DNA of 64,000 nt from NCBI GenBank assembly GCA_028282905.1, contig JANQGW010000223.1:1-64000 (forward strand), written 5' to 3'. Below the pieces are notes generated by a model that searched no databases, was not told where the DNA came from, and saw only the letters and a program-made list of their open reading frames with translations. Positions 1 to 9,009 of this stretch are shown here, piece after piece. The DNA is from Sedimentisphaerales bacterium. Its GTDB lineage: Bacteria > Planctomycetota > Phycisphaerae > Sedimentisphaerales > Anaerohalosphaeraceae. The translations under genes and the position numbers were made by a program. Each line of letters opens with the position of its first letter. Position 1 is the first letter of the stretch.

Positions 1-418
1 TCTGGCTTTTCGAAACCACATCATACGCCTCAATATCAATCACCGGCGGGGTTTGCCAGTTTTCAAAGTCGAAGCTGTCGCCCTTTTTGAAGAAAATCGC
101 GAACTGGCCGCCCTCCGGGCCCATCCAGAAGCGTTCTTCACCGCCATAAGCATTCATGTGCGGCGTAATTTCGCCGGAGGCAATCGCCTTGTAATTCAGC
201 CAGCCGAAGCTGTCTTTGCCGCCGACAGTGCTGGTCATGACCCGGCCCTGATAATCCGGCACCACCGCCACCTGCGCCGAACCATCCGGCGACGAAAGCG
301 TGATCACATCCACATGCTTTTCAAGAAACACAACATCTTCGCTAAACGTCCGCTGCATCTGACAACCAGTTAGAAATGAAACAGCTATTACCAATGTAAA
401 TACAGCCTTCGTTTTCAT
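1..418 (-). CDS. Lipoprotein, DUF6786-like, truncated by window edge
   Basis: The reading frame opens at an ATG at 416-418 (minus strand), preceded by AAAGGATG-type purine-rich sequence, and runs off the left edge, so only about 139 N-terminal residues are visible. The start reads as a lipoprotein signal peptide with a lipobox ending LTGC (Cys about residue 19), so the product should be exported and lipid-anchored. Further in, a motif GGEERFWMGPEGGQ resembles secreted planctomycete/Bacteroidetes proteins of the DUF6786 type, whose function is unknown to me. It lies 45 bp downstream of the GH172 gene on the same strand and may be co-transcribed with it. Family assignment is from memory of the motif and is tentative; existence of the gene is well supported. 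Confidence 0.7.
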   Translation of the reverse strand, partial: MKTKAVFTLVIAVSFLTGCQMQRTFSEDVVFLEKHVDVITLSSPDGSAQVAVVPDYQGRVMTSTVGGKDSFGWLNYKAIASGEITPHMNAYGGEERFWMGPEGGQFAIFFKKGDSFDFENWQTPPVIDIEAYDVVSKSQ

Positions 419-463
419 CTGAGCATCCTTTCTTTGAAAAATCTGTTCTGTTCGGCCCTCAAA

Positions 464-2551
464 TTATCTTTCTAAAAATTCGTTTTTGATGAGGAAATAA
501 TCGACGCCAAGTGCGTACCTGCCCTGATTGGCCCCGGCATGCTGATTGGCTCCTGTAAACTCAAATCGAATAGTAAAAGCGTTATTAACCGGGTCACACT
601 GGCCAAGATCGACATTCGGGGTGGTAATTCCGGGATGTATGGCATATAAATCCTGTGCGACTTTCTTCTGCCCATTGACATATATATCAAAGTTGCCGCT
701 ATTTCCACCAACCGCGGCGCTGATGAACAGTTGAGATGTTTCAAACTGCTCGGTGAGCTTAAACTCAACATAATCGCCGGGCTTTTCGAACCAGATGTTT
801 TTCATGCCGCCGCTGCTGACCTCGCCCCACATGGGGATTTTTGCGAAATCCTCGATAACATTGCCGCCGGTTTTGGAAAATTCCAGCAGTTCCGCCTCTA
901 AAGCTCCATCCACAATGTATTGCTCTTTTTTGGCCTTTTCAACCACTGCCTGCAAACCTTCCAAAGTCGGCAGATCCATCGACGCCATGTTCGGCAGCGG
1001 CGGGCGATTGTGTTTAACACCGGGCCGGCCATACCAGAAGGTTGTCTGGGCGTACTGGAGATAATGCCATCGCTGACGGGTTCCGCAGGAGGATTCAAAA
1101 TCAAACTTGATTCGCTGTTTAAACGGAATGGCGTCGAGCACACGCGTTCGCGTGCAGACATTGTAGCCCATCGAACGCGGGGCGCCGACAATCACATTGC
1201 CGACAAACAGATTGGCAAATTCATCGGCCGGTGTCGGTACCACACCCCCGGCCCAACCGTAATAGTCCTCAGTGCCGGTACCAAAATGAGACGGGAAGTT
1301 CTTCTCGAAATCACCATCAATATAGATTTTCTCATCGCCTTCGCCCCACCAGCCCTGCCGGGGATTGAGTACGGTCCATTCGTCACCAACCACCACGCCG
1401 CGGCCGCTCGCGTCCAGGAAATTCCAGTCAAACAGCGGAAACGTCGGTGTCGGCTCGTCCATCCGCCATGAGGCGTAAAAGTGCATGGAGTTGTCCGTCC
1501 AATGCCGGGGACTGGTAGTGACTGACAGGTTTGCCGTGACAGCTTGTTTGCCAAGATTTTTCAGCGTAATTTTGCCTTCTTTTTCATAGGGCATCACCCA
1601 GCGGCAGACCATGGTACCGTCAGCCTTGACCGACCGTTCCCACAAATCGTATGGATGAACCTTGCCGACATTGCAGAAAAAGTCCCCGACCGGCGTCCAG
1701 ACCGATTGCACGCCGTCAAATTCACCTATCAGCACAACCGACCGCAGTGACTGGGCGATATCGTCAGTATCGCTGAGATGAATCGCAAGCTGCCGGACGG
1801 CTCCGCTGCCTTTCGGCAGTGAGAAAGTCAGTTGTTCGCCGCTTTTCAGTTGAGACTGGCGGTTTGCCGTTTTTCCTTTAGCGTTAGGCTTATTATTGAG
1901 TACCTTAGCCACTTCCTTCTGCAATTCAGCGGTGTTTTTAAACTCCTCCATTGTAAACGTCTTAACCGATGTCCTCGGCGGGTACTTTCGATAGTTGATA
2001 ATGTTATAGAACGCCTTCTGGTCCATGGTGATCTTACAGCTTTTGGCGTACGGTATCGGAAAGTAAAGATTACCCGCCCGCGTCGATTCGGCGGCAAACG
2101 GCGGCTTGACAAAATCCTGCCCTTTGACCAGTTTGAAAAAGTTCGCGGAAATTGCCGGTTCCGTCGCACCGTCCAGGTAGAAATTGATATTGGTTCCGGT
2201 GGTGTTGTGCAGGCCGTAATAGAAACAGACCGCCCATATTTTGGTAATCACGCCGGGGCCGGTATCTTCCATGAGAACCCATTCTTTACGGCCGTTGATG
2301 TTTTCAACACGTATCGCACTGACGCCGTCACTGTCGGCAAACCAGCCGGGCTTATCCGGCGAAACCGACGCCCGATTGTAACTGCTGGCCTGCTTACACT
2401 CATAGGCCGGCTGCGGAAATTCAGCAAGCCGGTCCCGGTCGATCATTTCCCTCAAAAGCGAACTGATACTGATTGCTTCAGCATCTTTCGACAAGCAAAC
2501 CGGCGACAAAAACGCAAGCAGCAACAATACAAGAAAAAAACGCTTATTCAT
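464..2551 (-). CDS. Secreted GH172 (DUF2961) glycoside hydrolase
   Basis: A 695-residue protein with an N-terminal signal peptide (hydrophobic LVLLLLAFL stretch, residues 5-20). Residues about 30-520 match the DUF2961 fold, now GH172: an ECKQASSYNRAS motif near residue 51, the WWGEGDEKIYIDG block at about 401 and the HFGTGTEDYYG block at about 422, where Glu428 is the likely catalytic acid seen in GH172 enzymes. The C-terminal 120 residues look like a beta-sandwich carbohydrate-binding domain. GH172 members act on fructose- or arabinose-type furanosides; the substrate here is unknown. It is about 35-40% identical by eye to the GH172 module of the larger gene at 3610-6270, so the locus holds two paralogues. 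A strong terminator lies upstream of it (2633-2665), so it probably has its own promoter. Confidence 0.85.
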   Translation of the reverse strand: MNKRFFLVLLLLAFLSPVCLSKDAEAISISSLLREMIDRDRLAEFPQPAYECKQASSYNRASVSPDKPGWFADSDGVSAIRVENINGRKEWVLMEDTGPGVITKIWAVCFYYGLHNTTGTNINFYLDGATEPAISANFFKLVKGQDFVKPPFAAESTRAGNLYFPIPYAKSCKITMDQKAFYNIINYRKYPPRTSVKTFTMEEFKNTAELQKEVAKVLNNKPNAKGKTANRQSQLKSGEQLTFSLPKGSGAVRQLAIHLSDTDDIAQSLRSVVLIGEFDGVQSVWTPVGDFFCNVGKVHPYDLWERSVKADGTMVCRWVMPYEKEGKITLKNLGKQAVTANLSVTTSPRHWTDNSMHFYASWRMDEPTPTFPLFDWNFLDASGRGVVVGDEWTVLNPRQGWWGEGDEKIYIDGDFEKNFPSHFGTGTEDYYGWAGGVVPTPADEFANLFVGNVIVGAPRSMGYNVCTRTRVLDAIPFKQRIKFDFESSCGTRQRWHYLQYAQTTFWYGRPGVKHNRPPLPNMASMDLPTLEGLQAVVEKAKKEQYIVDGALEAELLEFSKTGGNVIEDFAKIPMWGEVSSGGMKNIWFEKPGDYVEFKLTEQFETSQLFISAAVGGNSGNFDIYVNGQKKVAQDLYAIHPGITTPNVDLGQCDPVNNAFTIRFEFTGANQHAGANQGRYALGVDYFLIKNEFLER

Positions 2552-2632
2552 TGTGAATCCTTTCGTGGACGTAATTTTATACCCAAAACCACTCTATTTC
2601 AAGCCCGCAATCGGGCACTATATATTCAAAAA

Positions 2633-2665
2633 GTCCTCCTGAACGTCTGTTTCGCTCAGGAGGAC
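2633..2665 (-). terminator. Rho-independent terminator after pseudopilin
   Basis: A 10-bp perfect stem (GTCCTCCTGA / TCAGGAGGAC) with a 13-nt loop, followed on the minus strand by TTTTTGAA. It sits 34 bp after the stop of the pseudopilin gene and before the next GH172 gene, so it should end the transcript coming from 3610-6270 and 2699-3505. Confidence 0.8.
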
Positions 2666-2698
2666 ACCCCACTACAACTGTCGAACCAATCGAATAAA

Positions 2699-3505
2699 CT
2701 ATTGGTTGATATCTCTGCCAAAAATTCCGTGAATCGTCCAGTCAAGATTCGGCATAATATTCCACGGCGGAACATCCTGTGAATTACCCGCACGCTCGGT
2801 CACTTCACTCCATTTAACCGCCTCGGAGTGACCGTCAATAAATCCGGACTGATAAATATGGTCACCTGGAGTTGCACCGGCACTGCCATGGATCGGTTTT
2901 TCTAAAATCTCTTCAAAAGTCCAGCTTGTCACCGGATAAAAACATGTCGAGGCAATCAGTCCCGCCGGGGCCTTGACCTGAGCGGTTTTCCAGCCGTTAA
3001 AATCTGCGGCAATGTCCGGATACTTGCTGACCGCATCCATCGGACTGAACATCTTCACATACCAGACATAGCTGTAATCGACATTGGCCTCAATGCCCAG
3101 TGTGTCCGGTTCAATCGGATGGTCGGAATCTGTGATTTCCCGTTTATACACCTCTTCCCACCAGTAAGCTACCGACCCCGGATCGTAAGGGTCGCCCGGA
3201 CAGTGCAGTTTAGTCGGCTCAACACCGCTGGAAATCATCATCGCCGGGAAATGCAGAAACGGATTCATGCCGGGCATATACGGCAGCCTGCCGTCATTGC
3301 TCATGTCATAGACGCTGACCCCGATCATCGTGCCGCGGATGTTCGCCAGACACCAGACCTGCCTGGCCTTGTCCTTGGCCTTTCGCAGTCCCGGCATCAC
3401 AATCGCCATCAGCATCGCGATAATCGCAATGACCACCAGCAGTTCAATGAGCGTAAAGCCCCTCTTCTTATTGTCGGCTCGTTTTTTCGCAAACATTTTG
3501 TACAT
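2699..3505 (-). CDS. Pseudopilin, DUF1559-like
   Basis: A prepilin-type N-terminus: basic leader ending KKRG, then [16 protein letters not shown] from residue 17, with cleavage expected between Gly16 and Phe17. The globular part ends with a GHSEAV motif near the C-terminus, like the H-x9-DG proteins (DUF1559-like) that are very numerous in Planctomycetes. The start is placed at 3505, where GGAAAGGAC precedes the ATG; the open frame extends further upstream but without a better ribosome site. Located directly downstream of the LamG-GH172 gene on the same strand, separated by a GC-rich hairpin. The function of these single pseudopilins is not established; a role in a type II secretion-like pseudopilus or in surface display is inference. 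Confidence 0.85.
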   Translation of the reverse strand: MYKMFAKKRADNKKRGFTLIELLVVIAIIAMLMAIVMPGLRKAKDKARQVWCLANIRGTMIGVSVYDMSNDGRLPYMPGMNPFLHFPAMMISSGVEPTKLHCPGDPYDPGSVAYWWEEVYKREITDSDHPIEPDTLGIEANVDYSYVWYVKMFSPMDAVSKYPDIAADFNGWKTAQVKAPAGLIASTCFYPVTSWTFEEILEKPIHGSAGATPGDHIYQSGFIDGHSEAVKWSEVTERAGNSQDVPPWNIMPNLDWTIHGIFGRDINQ

Positions 3506-3540
3506 GTCCTTTCCTGATTCTACATTCTCCACAGACAGGC

Positions 3541-3564
3541 GGGGACTGCCCTTCGCGAGTCCCC
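3541..3564 (-). terminator. GC hairpin between GH172 gene and pseudopilin
   Basis: GGGGACT and AGTCCCC form a 7-bp stem around a 10-nt loop, between the stop of the GH172 gene and the pseudopilin start. There is no T run on the minus-strand side, so it may be an attenuator or mRNA-processing/stability hairpin rather than a full terminator. A similar hairpin occurs at 19857-19895 in an equivalent position. Confidence 0.5.
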
Positions 3565-3609
3565 ACCCAAACATTTCTATCTACCTCTATGTCAAAAAAT
3601 TCATTTATT

Positions 3610-6270
3610 TTATTGCAAATCCAGCAATGGAATCGTCCGTGACGCTTCGGCCGGGCTGGCGCCGCGGTTACTGCTGCTGCCGGGTTTGGCGTACCAGAAG
3701 GTTGTTGTCGAAACCGCGTGGTCCACATCGGCCCCGAACAGCGCCCGCGAAATCTCCATGTTCATACTCAGGCTGGAACTGAACGGAATCGCATCAAGAC
3801 TTCGGGTACGGTACTGAACATTCTGGCCGCCGGGGAAGCATTCGGCCCGAATCTGCCCGATAAACGGTTCGTCAAAGAAATCGGTTACCGCCGGGACAAC
3901 ACCACCGGCATAGCCATAGTAATCTTCGGTCCCGGTGCCGAAATGCGACGGGAAGCTTTCGCCATCGACATAGATTTTTTCGTCGCCTTCGCCCCACCAT
4001 CCGCCGATTGGAACGCCAACCGCCAGAGAATCACCGATCATCACACCCTGACCTGAAATATTAACAAAGTTGAAATCACTCAAGGGCTGTGTTTCCTGCG
4101 GATACACGTGCCGCCAGCCGGCATGGAAATACATCGTCTGGCTGTCCCATGTCCAGGGTTTGGTATAGGCATTCATCGAGGCGTTAACTGTCTGGCTGGA
4201 AAGATTCAACAGCTTCACCTCGGCGGTGGATTGATACGGCATAATAAACCGGCTGACCATCGTGCCGTCTTCTTCAGCAGTGCGATACCAGCCCTCAAAG
4301 GCGCGGTATTTGACGCCGCAGAAGAAATCGGCCAGCGGACACCACACCGTCTGAACGCCGTCACAGGTAATCTGAAGTATAGTGGAACGCAGTACCTGCG
4401 GCGTCATGTATTCGGCCACGTCGATTTCGAGCGTATAGATCGCGTTGCTGCCGCCGGGCATTGCAAGCGAAGCCTCACCGCCTGCGGCAATCGCAGTCGT
4501 ACTCATCGTCGATTGTGCTCCGGTGGTATCGGTCACAGCGTTCTGGAGGAGCTGGGCATTTTCAACCTTATTGGTCATGGCCGTGTTATACGCATCCATC
4601 GTGAACGTCTCAACATCGGTGCCTTCAGGATAGGTTCGATAATTGATAATATAATAGAAATTCTGCTGATCGGTGGTAATCTTACAGCTTTGGGCAAAGG
4701 GAATCGGCAGGTAAAGATCGCCGGCACGGACGGTTTCAAAGCCGTACGGCGGCAGGATAAACCGCTGGCCCATAAATAAGGGAATCATATCTTCCATGAT
4801 CACCGGCTCGGTCGCGCCGTCCAGATAAATCTTGAATTTGGGGCCGATATGATTATTTAGCGAATAGTAAAAATACGGCGTCCACGCATGGGTTACACAG
4901 CCGGGGCCATCGTGTTCCATGAGTACCCACTCGGTCTGGCCGCCAATCTGCTCAGTGCGAATACATTGCGTCCCGTCACTATCAGCAAACCAGCCGTTGT
5001 AATCATCCGGCGTCACGGACGCCCGGTTGTAACTGCTGGACTGCTTGCACTGATAATACGGATCCGGATAACGAACCATCGCTTCACGGTCCACCATCTC
5101 GTCCAGCAGGGTTTCAATGGTAATCGTCTGTTTGACGGTCAGCCAATCCTGACAAAAGATGGCAAAATCCTCAAGATTAACCGACCCATCATCATTCAGA
5201 TCGGTGGACTTTGTCGGAGGCGGCGTAATCGCTTCGGCTTCCGTGGTAAAGGACCAGACATCGCCGGTATGAATAACCTGACCTTCCGGAGTGTCTTCGA
5301 TTTCATCAATTCGCCAGTAATAGGTTGTCTGATACGCCAGATTAGCGGTATTGTAGGAATTGGCACTGATCGTACACTGAAATTCCGGCGAATTGGTCGT
5401 CGCATCCAGAACGCCTTGCTCGGTCTGGCCGAGGTAGACCTGATGGCCGGAAGCATTGTAACCGACTGTCCACGACAATGTCAGGTCACTTTTCTGAATA
5501 GACGTTGCCCCGTTGGCAGGAAACGGAGTCGTTGCCTTGGAAGGCGGAATCATCAGCAAGTCGCCCACATCAAACAGTCCGGGGCCAAATGTGAAGACTC
5601 GCACCGAGTCAATCGTGCCCTTCCAATAGCCTTCAAATGTCGGGCTGCCGGAATTGGCAGAACCGCCGTTAACTTTGTCATTGGCACCGATGGTAAATGA
5701 AGTCTGAACTGGCTTTGCATTGTTGCTGCCGCTGTCAATCAAAATTCCGTCCACATAAAACTGCACAGTTCCGGCATTGACCACACAGGCATAATGATGC
5801 CATTCGCCGACAGGGACGCTGTATGTTACAGGCACGGGCCAGCCAACACCCGGTGCCAAAATGCCCATTTTATTGCCCTGCTGAATCAGGGCAATGCCAC
5901 CGTAGTTGGTACCGCAGGAAACCAGAAAATTAAAACCGTCTAAAGCATCCGCTTTGGCCCAGGCCTCAAAACCGTAGTTGTCGGCCACCGGCAAAACATT
6001 CTGCCCAACATTGTACCAGTCGTCGCCATCGAAAACCATCGACAGGTTGGAGTCGTCAATGTTTGTATCGGCACTGTAAACAGGACTGCCGTACCGGGTC
6101 AGGTCAACGCCGGCAACCGCATCGACCGTCGGATCATTGCCGGTGTTTCCGGCCGCCGCAGATGGGTCATCTTCACCCAGTTTATAATAGGCCACTACAT
6201 CAATCGCCGCACCGGACCAACTGATACAGAATAATGATAATAAAATAATGACTAATTTCTTTGATGTCAT
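3610..6270 (-). CDS. LamG + dockerin-like repeat + GH172 secreted enzyme
   Basis: An 886-residue multidomain exported protein. After a signal peptide (residues 1-22) comes a LamG/concanavalin-type lectin domain (about 25-240, with DDWYNVG and GEWHHYACV), a fibronectin-III-like segment (about 250-350), a dockerin-like calcium repeat (DLNDDGSVNLEDFAIF, about 360-380) and then a full GH172/DUF2961 catalytic module (about 395-880) with WWGEGDEKIYVDG and HFGTGTEDYYGYAGG. The dockerin-like repeat sits internally rather than at the C-terminus, and only one copy of the usual two is clear. The lectin domain is nearly the same as those in the next two genes upstream (6438-8033, 8144-8890). Probably secreted to hydrolyse a fructosyl- or arabinosyl-type glycan; substrate not deducible. 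Confidence 0.85.
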   Translation of the reverse strand: MTSKKLVIILLSLFCISWSGAAIDVVAYYKLGEDDPSAAAGNTGNDPTVDAVAGVDLTRYGSPVYSADTNIDDSNLSMVFDGDDWYNVGQNVLPVADNYGFEAWAKADALDGFNFLVSCGTNYGGIALIQQGNKMGILAPGVGWPVPVTYSVPVGEWHHYACVVNAGTVQFYVDGILIDSGSNNAKPVQTSFTIGANDKVNGGSANSGSPTFEGYWKGTIDSVRVFTFGPGLFDVGDLLMIPPSKATTPFPANGATSIQKSDLTLSWTVGYNASGHQVYLGQTEQGVLDATTNSPEFQCTISANSYNTANLAYQTTYYWRIDEIEDTPEGQVIHTGDVWSFTTEAEAITPPPTKSTDLNDDGSVNLEDFAIFCQDWLTVKQTITIETLLDEMVDREAMVRYPDPYYQCKQSSSYNRASVTPDDYNGWFADSDGTQCIRTEQIGGQTEWVLMEHDGPGCVTHAWTPYFYYSLNNHIGPKFKIYLDGATEPVIMEDMIPLFMGQRFILPPYGFETVRAGDLYLPIPFAQSCKITTDQQNFYYIINYRTYPEGTDVETFTMDAYNTAMTNKVENAQLLQNAVTDTTGAQSTMSTTAIAAGGEASLAMPGGSNAIYTLEIDVAEYMTPQVLRSTILQITCDGVQTVWCPLADFFCGVKYRAFEGWYRTAEEDGTMVSRFIMPYQSTAEVKLLNLSSQTVNASMNAYTKPWTWDSQTMYFHAGWRHVYPQETQPLSDFNFVNISGQGVMIGDSLAVGVPIGGWWGEGDEKIYVDGESFPSHFGTGTEDYYGYAGGVVPAVTDFFDEPFIGQIRAECFPGGQNVQYRTRSLDAIPFSSSLSMNMEISRALFGADVDHAVSTTTFWYAKPGSSSNRGASPAEASRTIPLLDLQ

Positions 6271-6350
6271 TTTTGACGGTCCCCCGATAAAAGTTGGTAC
6301 AAATTAATTTCCATTTTTCTGCAATCACACAGTTTTTTGAGATTGGAAGA

Positions 6351-6391
6351 ATCCACTTTGCCAATTAAGTAAGCCTTGGCAAAGTGGATTC
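6351..6391. terminator. Terminator-like 15-bp hairpin
   Basis: AATCCACTTTGCCAA at 6351-6365 pairs perfectly with TTGGCAAAGTGGATT at 6377-6391. It follows the stop of the 6438-8033 gene (minus strand) and precedes the 3610-6270 gene, so it should separate the two transcripts. Confidence 0.7.
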
Positions 6392-6437
6392 GATTATTCA
6401 AAGCTAAGCCTTCACAGCACTTAGCAAACACTTCAGA

Positions 6438-8033
6438 TTACGGACACCCGACGATATGCGGGAAGGTGCATTGCAGCCATTCAGCAGCAAACAGGCTGAA
6501 ATCTGTCAGATCGACCTTACAGTCTTCATTCAGGTCGGCGGCGAGATATCCAATGGCTCCGCATTCGTTTTCATTCACGGAAACGATCACGTCAATCGCC
6601 AGACCGTCATATTCAAGGTCCGTACTGGCAGCCGTCAGTCGAACAGGCGCGTTATGCGGATGCGCTTCGATGTCTGCATCGTCAATCGCGGTCACCGTCA
6701 CTGTCTGCGGCGTATCAAAATCAGCCGGGGTGAACGTCAGTGTTGTTGGGCTGACCAATACATCATTCGGATCGTTCAGCTCATCTAAAGTGACCGTCAC
6801 GTCAGCCGTCGGGGCCGTTTCCAGCGCCACGGTAAAGGTGTCGCTGGTTTCGCCTTCTTCGTCCACAATAGTATCGTCATCGGTTTCAACAATCCCATAC
6901 GCTGCCGAGTCATCATCGATAACCGTTACCGGAACCGCGGTGATATAGCCGCCGTCAAACGCGGCGTCGGCACTGCTGAGAACAAACTGGACAACCGCCT
7001 GTTTGATCGGTTCGGGATTCGTATCATCCACTGCCGTTACCTGAACGGTCTGCGGCGTATCCCAGTCGGTGGTTGTGAAAGTCAGGGTAATACTTTCGCC
7101 CGCTCCCGCGGTATTGAGCATAATTTCCTGCGAAGTAGAACTGATCGCAACATTGGGGTCAACGACAACCGTCACATCGGCTGTCGGCGCAGAATCCAGA
7201 ACCACATCAAAGCTGTCGATAATTTCACCTTCTTTGACGAGCGTATCACCGTCGGTCTGTGAAACAGAGCCTACCCGATCGGCCGGAAGCAATGCATTAT
7301 AGGACAGATCATTCGGATCGAACCGGCCTGCTTCAAAAGCAAAGACGCGAACATGGTCAATGTTGCCTTTCCAGAAACCTTCAAAAGTTGGAGTTGCCGA
7401 ACCGCTTGCAACAGAACCGCCGTCGATCTTATCATTGGCGCCAATAGTAAATGAAGGCTGAATCGGTTTTGCGTTATTGGCACCGCTGCCCTTCAACTCG
7501 CCGTCCACATAGAATTTGACTGTGCCGCCGTCAGATACAGCCGCGTAATGATGCCATTCGCCAAGGGTAATATCATAGGTCACAGGTACCGGCCAGCCAA
7601 CACCCGGCGCCAGCACGCCCATTTGCTCGCCAACCTGAACCAGCGAAATACCACCATAGTTTGTGCCGGAAGAGACCAGGAAGTTAAATCCATCCAACGC
7701 GTCCGCTTTGGCCCAGGCTTCAAAACCATAGTTATCCGCTGCCGGCAGAAGGCTATTGGCCACATTGTACCAGTCGTCACCATCAAACGCCATCGATAGT
7801 GTGGTTCCGGAAACCGGCACATCTGAACTGTAAGCCGGAGCGCCAAACTGCGCGGCATCTGCCCCCTGAACTATTTCGGTCGTCGGGTCATTGCCGGTAT
7901 TGCCTGCCGCGGCACCGGCATCATCTTCACCCAGCCGGAACGTCGCCACGGTGACGCTATTGGCACTGTCCGCCATCAGACAACTGCCCGCGGCCAGAAA
8001 AACAATCAATGCTAACATCATACCTTTTTTCAT
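6438..8033 (-). CDS. Secreted LamG + Calx-beta-like repeats + dockerin-like protein
   Basis: The ATG at 8033 has AGGAG 6-7 nt upstream and opens directly into a signal peptide (MKKGMMLALIVFLAAG), so it is preferred over the ATG at 8060. About 531 residues: a LamG lectin domain (about 20-230), two beta-sandwich repeats of the Calx-beta or cadherin-like type (each with a TADVTV segment and a VTVTAIDD/VQVTAVDD strand), and a C-terminal dockerin-like repeat (DLNEDCKVDLTDFSLFAAEW). No catalytic module is visible, so it is probably a surface or extracellular glycan-binding protein. It shares its N-terminal propeptide (GEDDAGAAAGNTGNDPT) as well as its lectin domain with the LamG-GH172 protein, pointing to recent duplication. 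Confidence 0.8.
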   Translation of the reverse strand: MKKGMMLALIVFLAAGSCLMADSANSVTVATFRLGEDDAGAAAGNTGNDPTTEIVQGADAAQFGAPAYSSDVPVSGTTLSMAFDGDDWYNVANSLLPAADNYGFEAWAKADALDGFNFLVSSGTNYGGISLVQVGEQMGVLAPGVGWPVPVTYDITLGEWHHYAAVSDGGTVKFYVDGELKGSGANNAKPIQPSFTIGANDKIDGGSVASGSATPTFEGFWKGNIDHVRVFAFEAGRFDPNDLSYNALLPADRVGSVSQTDGDTLVKEGEIIDSFDVVLDSAPTADVTVVVDPNVAISSTSQEIMLNTAGAGESITLTFTTTDWDTPQTVQVTAVDDTNPEPIKQAVVQFVLSSADAAFDGGYITAVPVTVIDDDSAAYGIVETDDDTIVDEEGETSDTFTVALETAPTADVTVTLDELNDPNDVLVSPTTLTFTPADFDTPQTVTVTAIDDADIEAHPHNAPVRLTAASTDLEYDGLAIDVIVSVNENECGAIGYLAADLNEDCKVDLTDFSLFAAEWLQCTFPHIVGCP

Positions 8034-8098
8034 TTCTTGACTCCTAACAAAAATCACCATTTACATTTCTAACCGCATCACTGCTGTCAATCAGGCAT

Positions 8099-8126
8099 GG
8101 GACGCCTTGACCGGCAAGACGCCCCA
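8099..8126 (-). terminator. Imperfect hairpin after PEP-CTERM gene
   Basis: GGGACGCCTT and AAGACGCCCC form a roughly 10-bp stem with wobble pairs 17 bp beyond the stop of the LamG-PEP-CTERM gene. No T run follows, so terminator activity is uncertain. Confidence 0.35.
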
Positions 8127-8143
8127 TTTCAAAATCCTGCTGT

Positions 8144-8890
8144 TTAGTTGCGTTTTCTCCGAATCAAACTCAACCCGCCCAAGCCAAGCAGACACAGGGT
8201 CGCAGGTTCCGGAATACTGTTGAGATCTGCTGCGTCAAACTGGCCGGCTTCAAATCCAAAGACATGAACATCGTCAATCGAGCCTTTCCACGCACCTTCA
8301 AATGTCGGTGTTGCAGAACCTGCAGAACCGCCATCCACTTTATCATTGGCGCCAATCGTAAATGAATCCTGAATCGGCTTGGCATTATTGGCACCGCTGT
8401 CAATCAAAATACCATCCACATAAAACTCAACCGTACCGCCATTGGAAACAGCCGCATAGTGATGCCACTCGCCAATGACAATGTCATAGACAACCGGAAC
8501 AGCCCAACCGGCCCCTTGAGCCAGAACGCCCATTTGGTTGCCCACCTGAACCAGCGAAATGCCGCCGTAGTTGGTGCCGGCGGCCACCAGGAAATTGAAA
8601 CCATCCAGCGCATCGGCTTTGGCCCAGACTTCGATGCCGTAATTGTCAGCACCGGGCAAGGGGTTTGAGCCGAGATTGTACCAGTCATCCCCATCCACAT
8701 TGACCGAGGCGGTACTGCCGCTGCCGGCTCCCGCAGGAGCATCACCGGTGACGGTCGGTGTGCCGTACACATCCATTCCCGCAGGATTGCCGTCCATATT
8801 GTAATAAGCTGTAGTCGTAATCGTCCCGTACGACATTCCAACCACTAACAAAACCAACATCACAACACTTTTCATTTTTTCCATTTTCAT
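8144..8890 (-). CDS. LamG protein with PEP-CTERM anchor
   Basis: Start set at the ATG at 8890 (GGAGTAGGA upstream), which leads straight into a signal peptide (MKSVVMLVLLVVG); the frame is open further upstream but encodes no signal. About 248 residues: one LamG lectin domain, then a C-terminal PEP-CTERM sorting signal made of IPEPAT, a hydrophobic CLLGLGGLSLI stretch and the basic tail RRKRN. PEP-CTERM proteins are processed by exosortase and displayed at the surface in exopolysaccharide-making bacteria; no exosortase gene is in this window. The lectin domain is the third near-copy in a row. Probably a cell-surface glycan-binding protein without enzyme activity. Confidence 0.85.
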   Translation of the reverse strand: MKMEKMKSVVMLVLLVVGMSYGTITTTAYYNMDGNPAGMDVYGTPTVTGDAPAGAGSGSTASVNVDGDDWYNLGSNPLPGADNYGIEVWAKADALDGFNFLVAAGTNYGGISLVQVGNQMGVLAQGAGWAVPVVYDIVIGEWHHYAAVSNGGTVEFYVDGILIDSGANNAKPIQDSFTIGANDKVDGGSAGSATPTFEGAWKGSIDDVHVFGFEAGQFDAADLNSIPEPATLCLLGLGGLSLIRRKRN

Positions 8891-9009
8891 CGTTCCTACT
8901 CCAAATAAAATTACGTTACCATTTTTTCTGTGCAAGGCCGACAGCCCTCTGCTGTGCGCGCACTGTCTCCGCATACACATTTCACAATCGATTGCTGATA
9001 TGTAACTAA

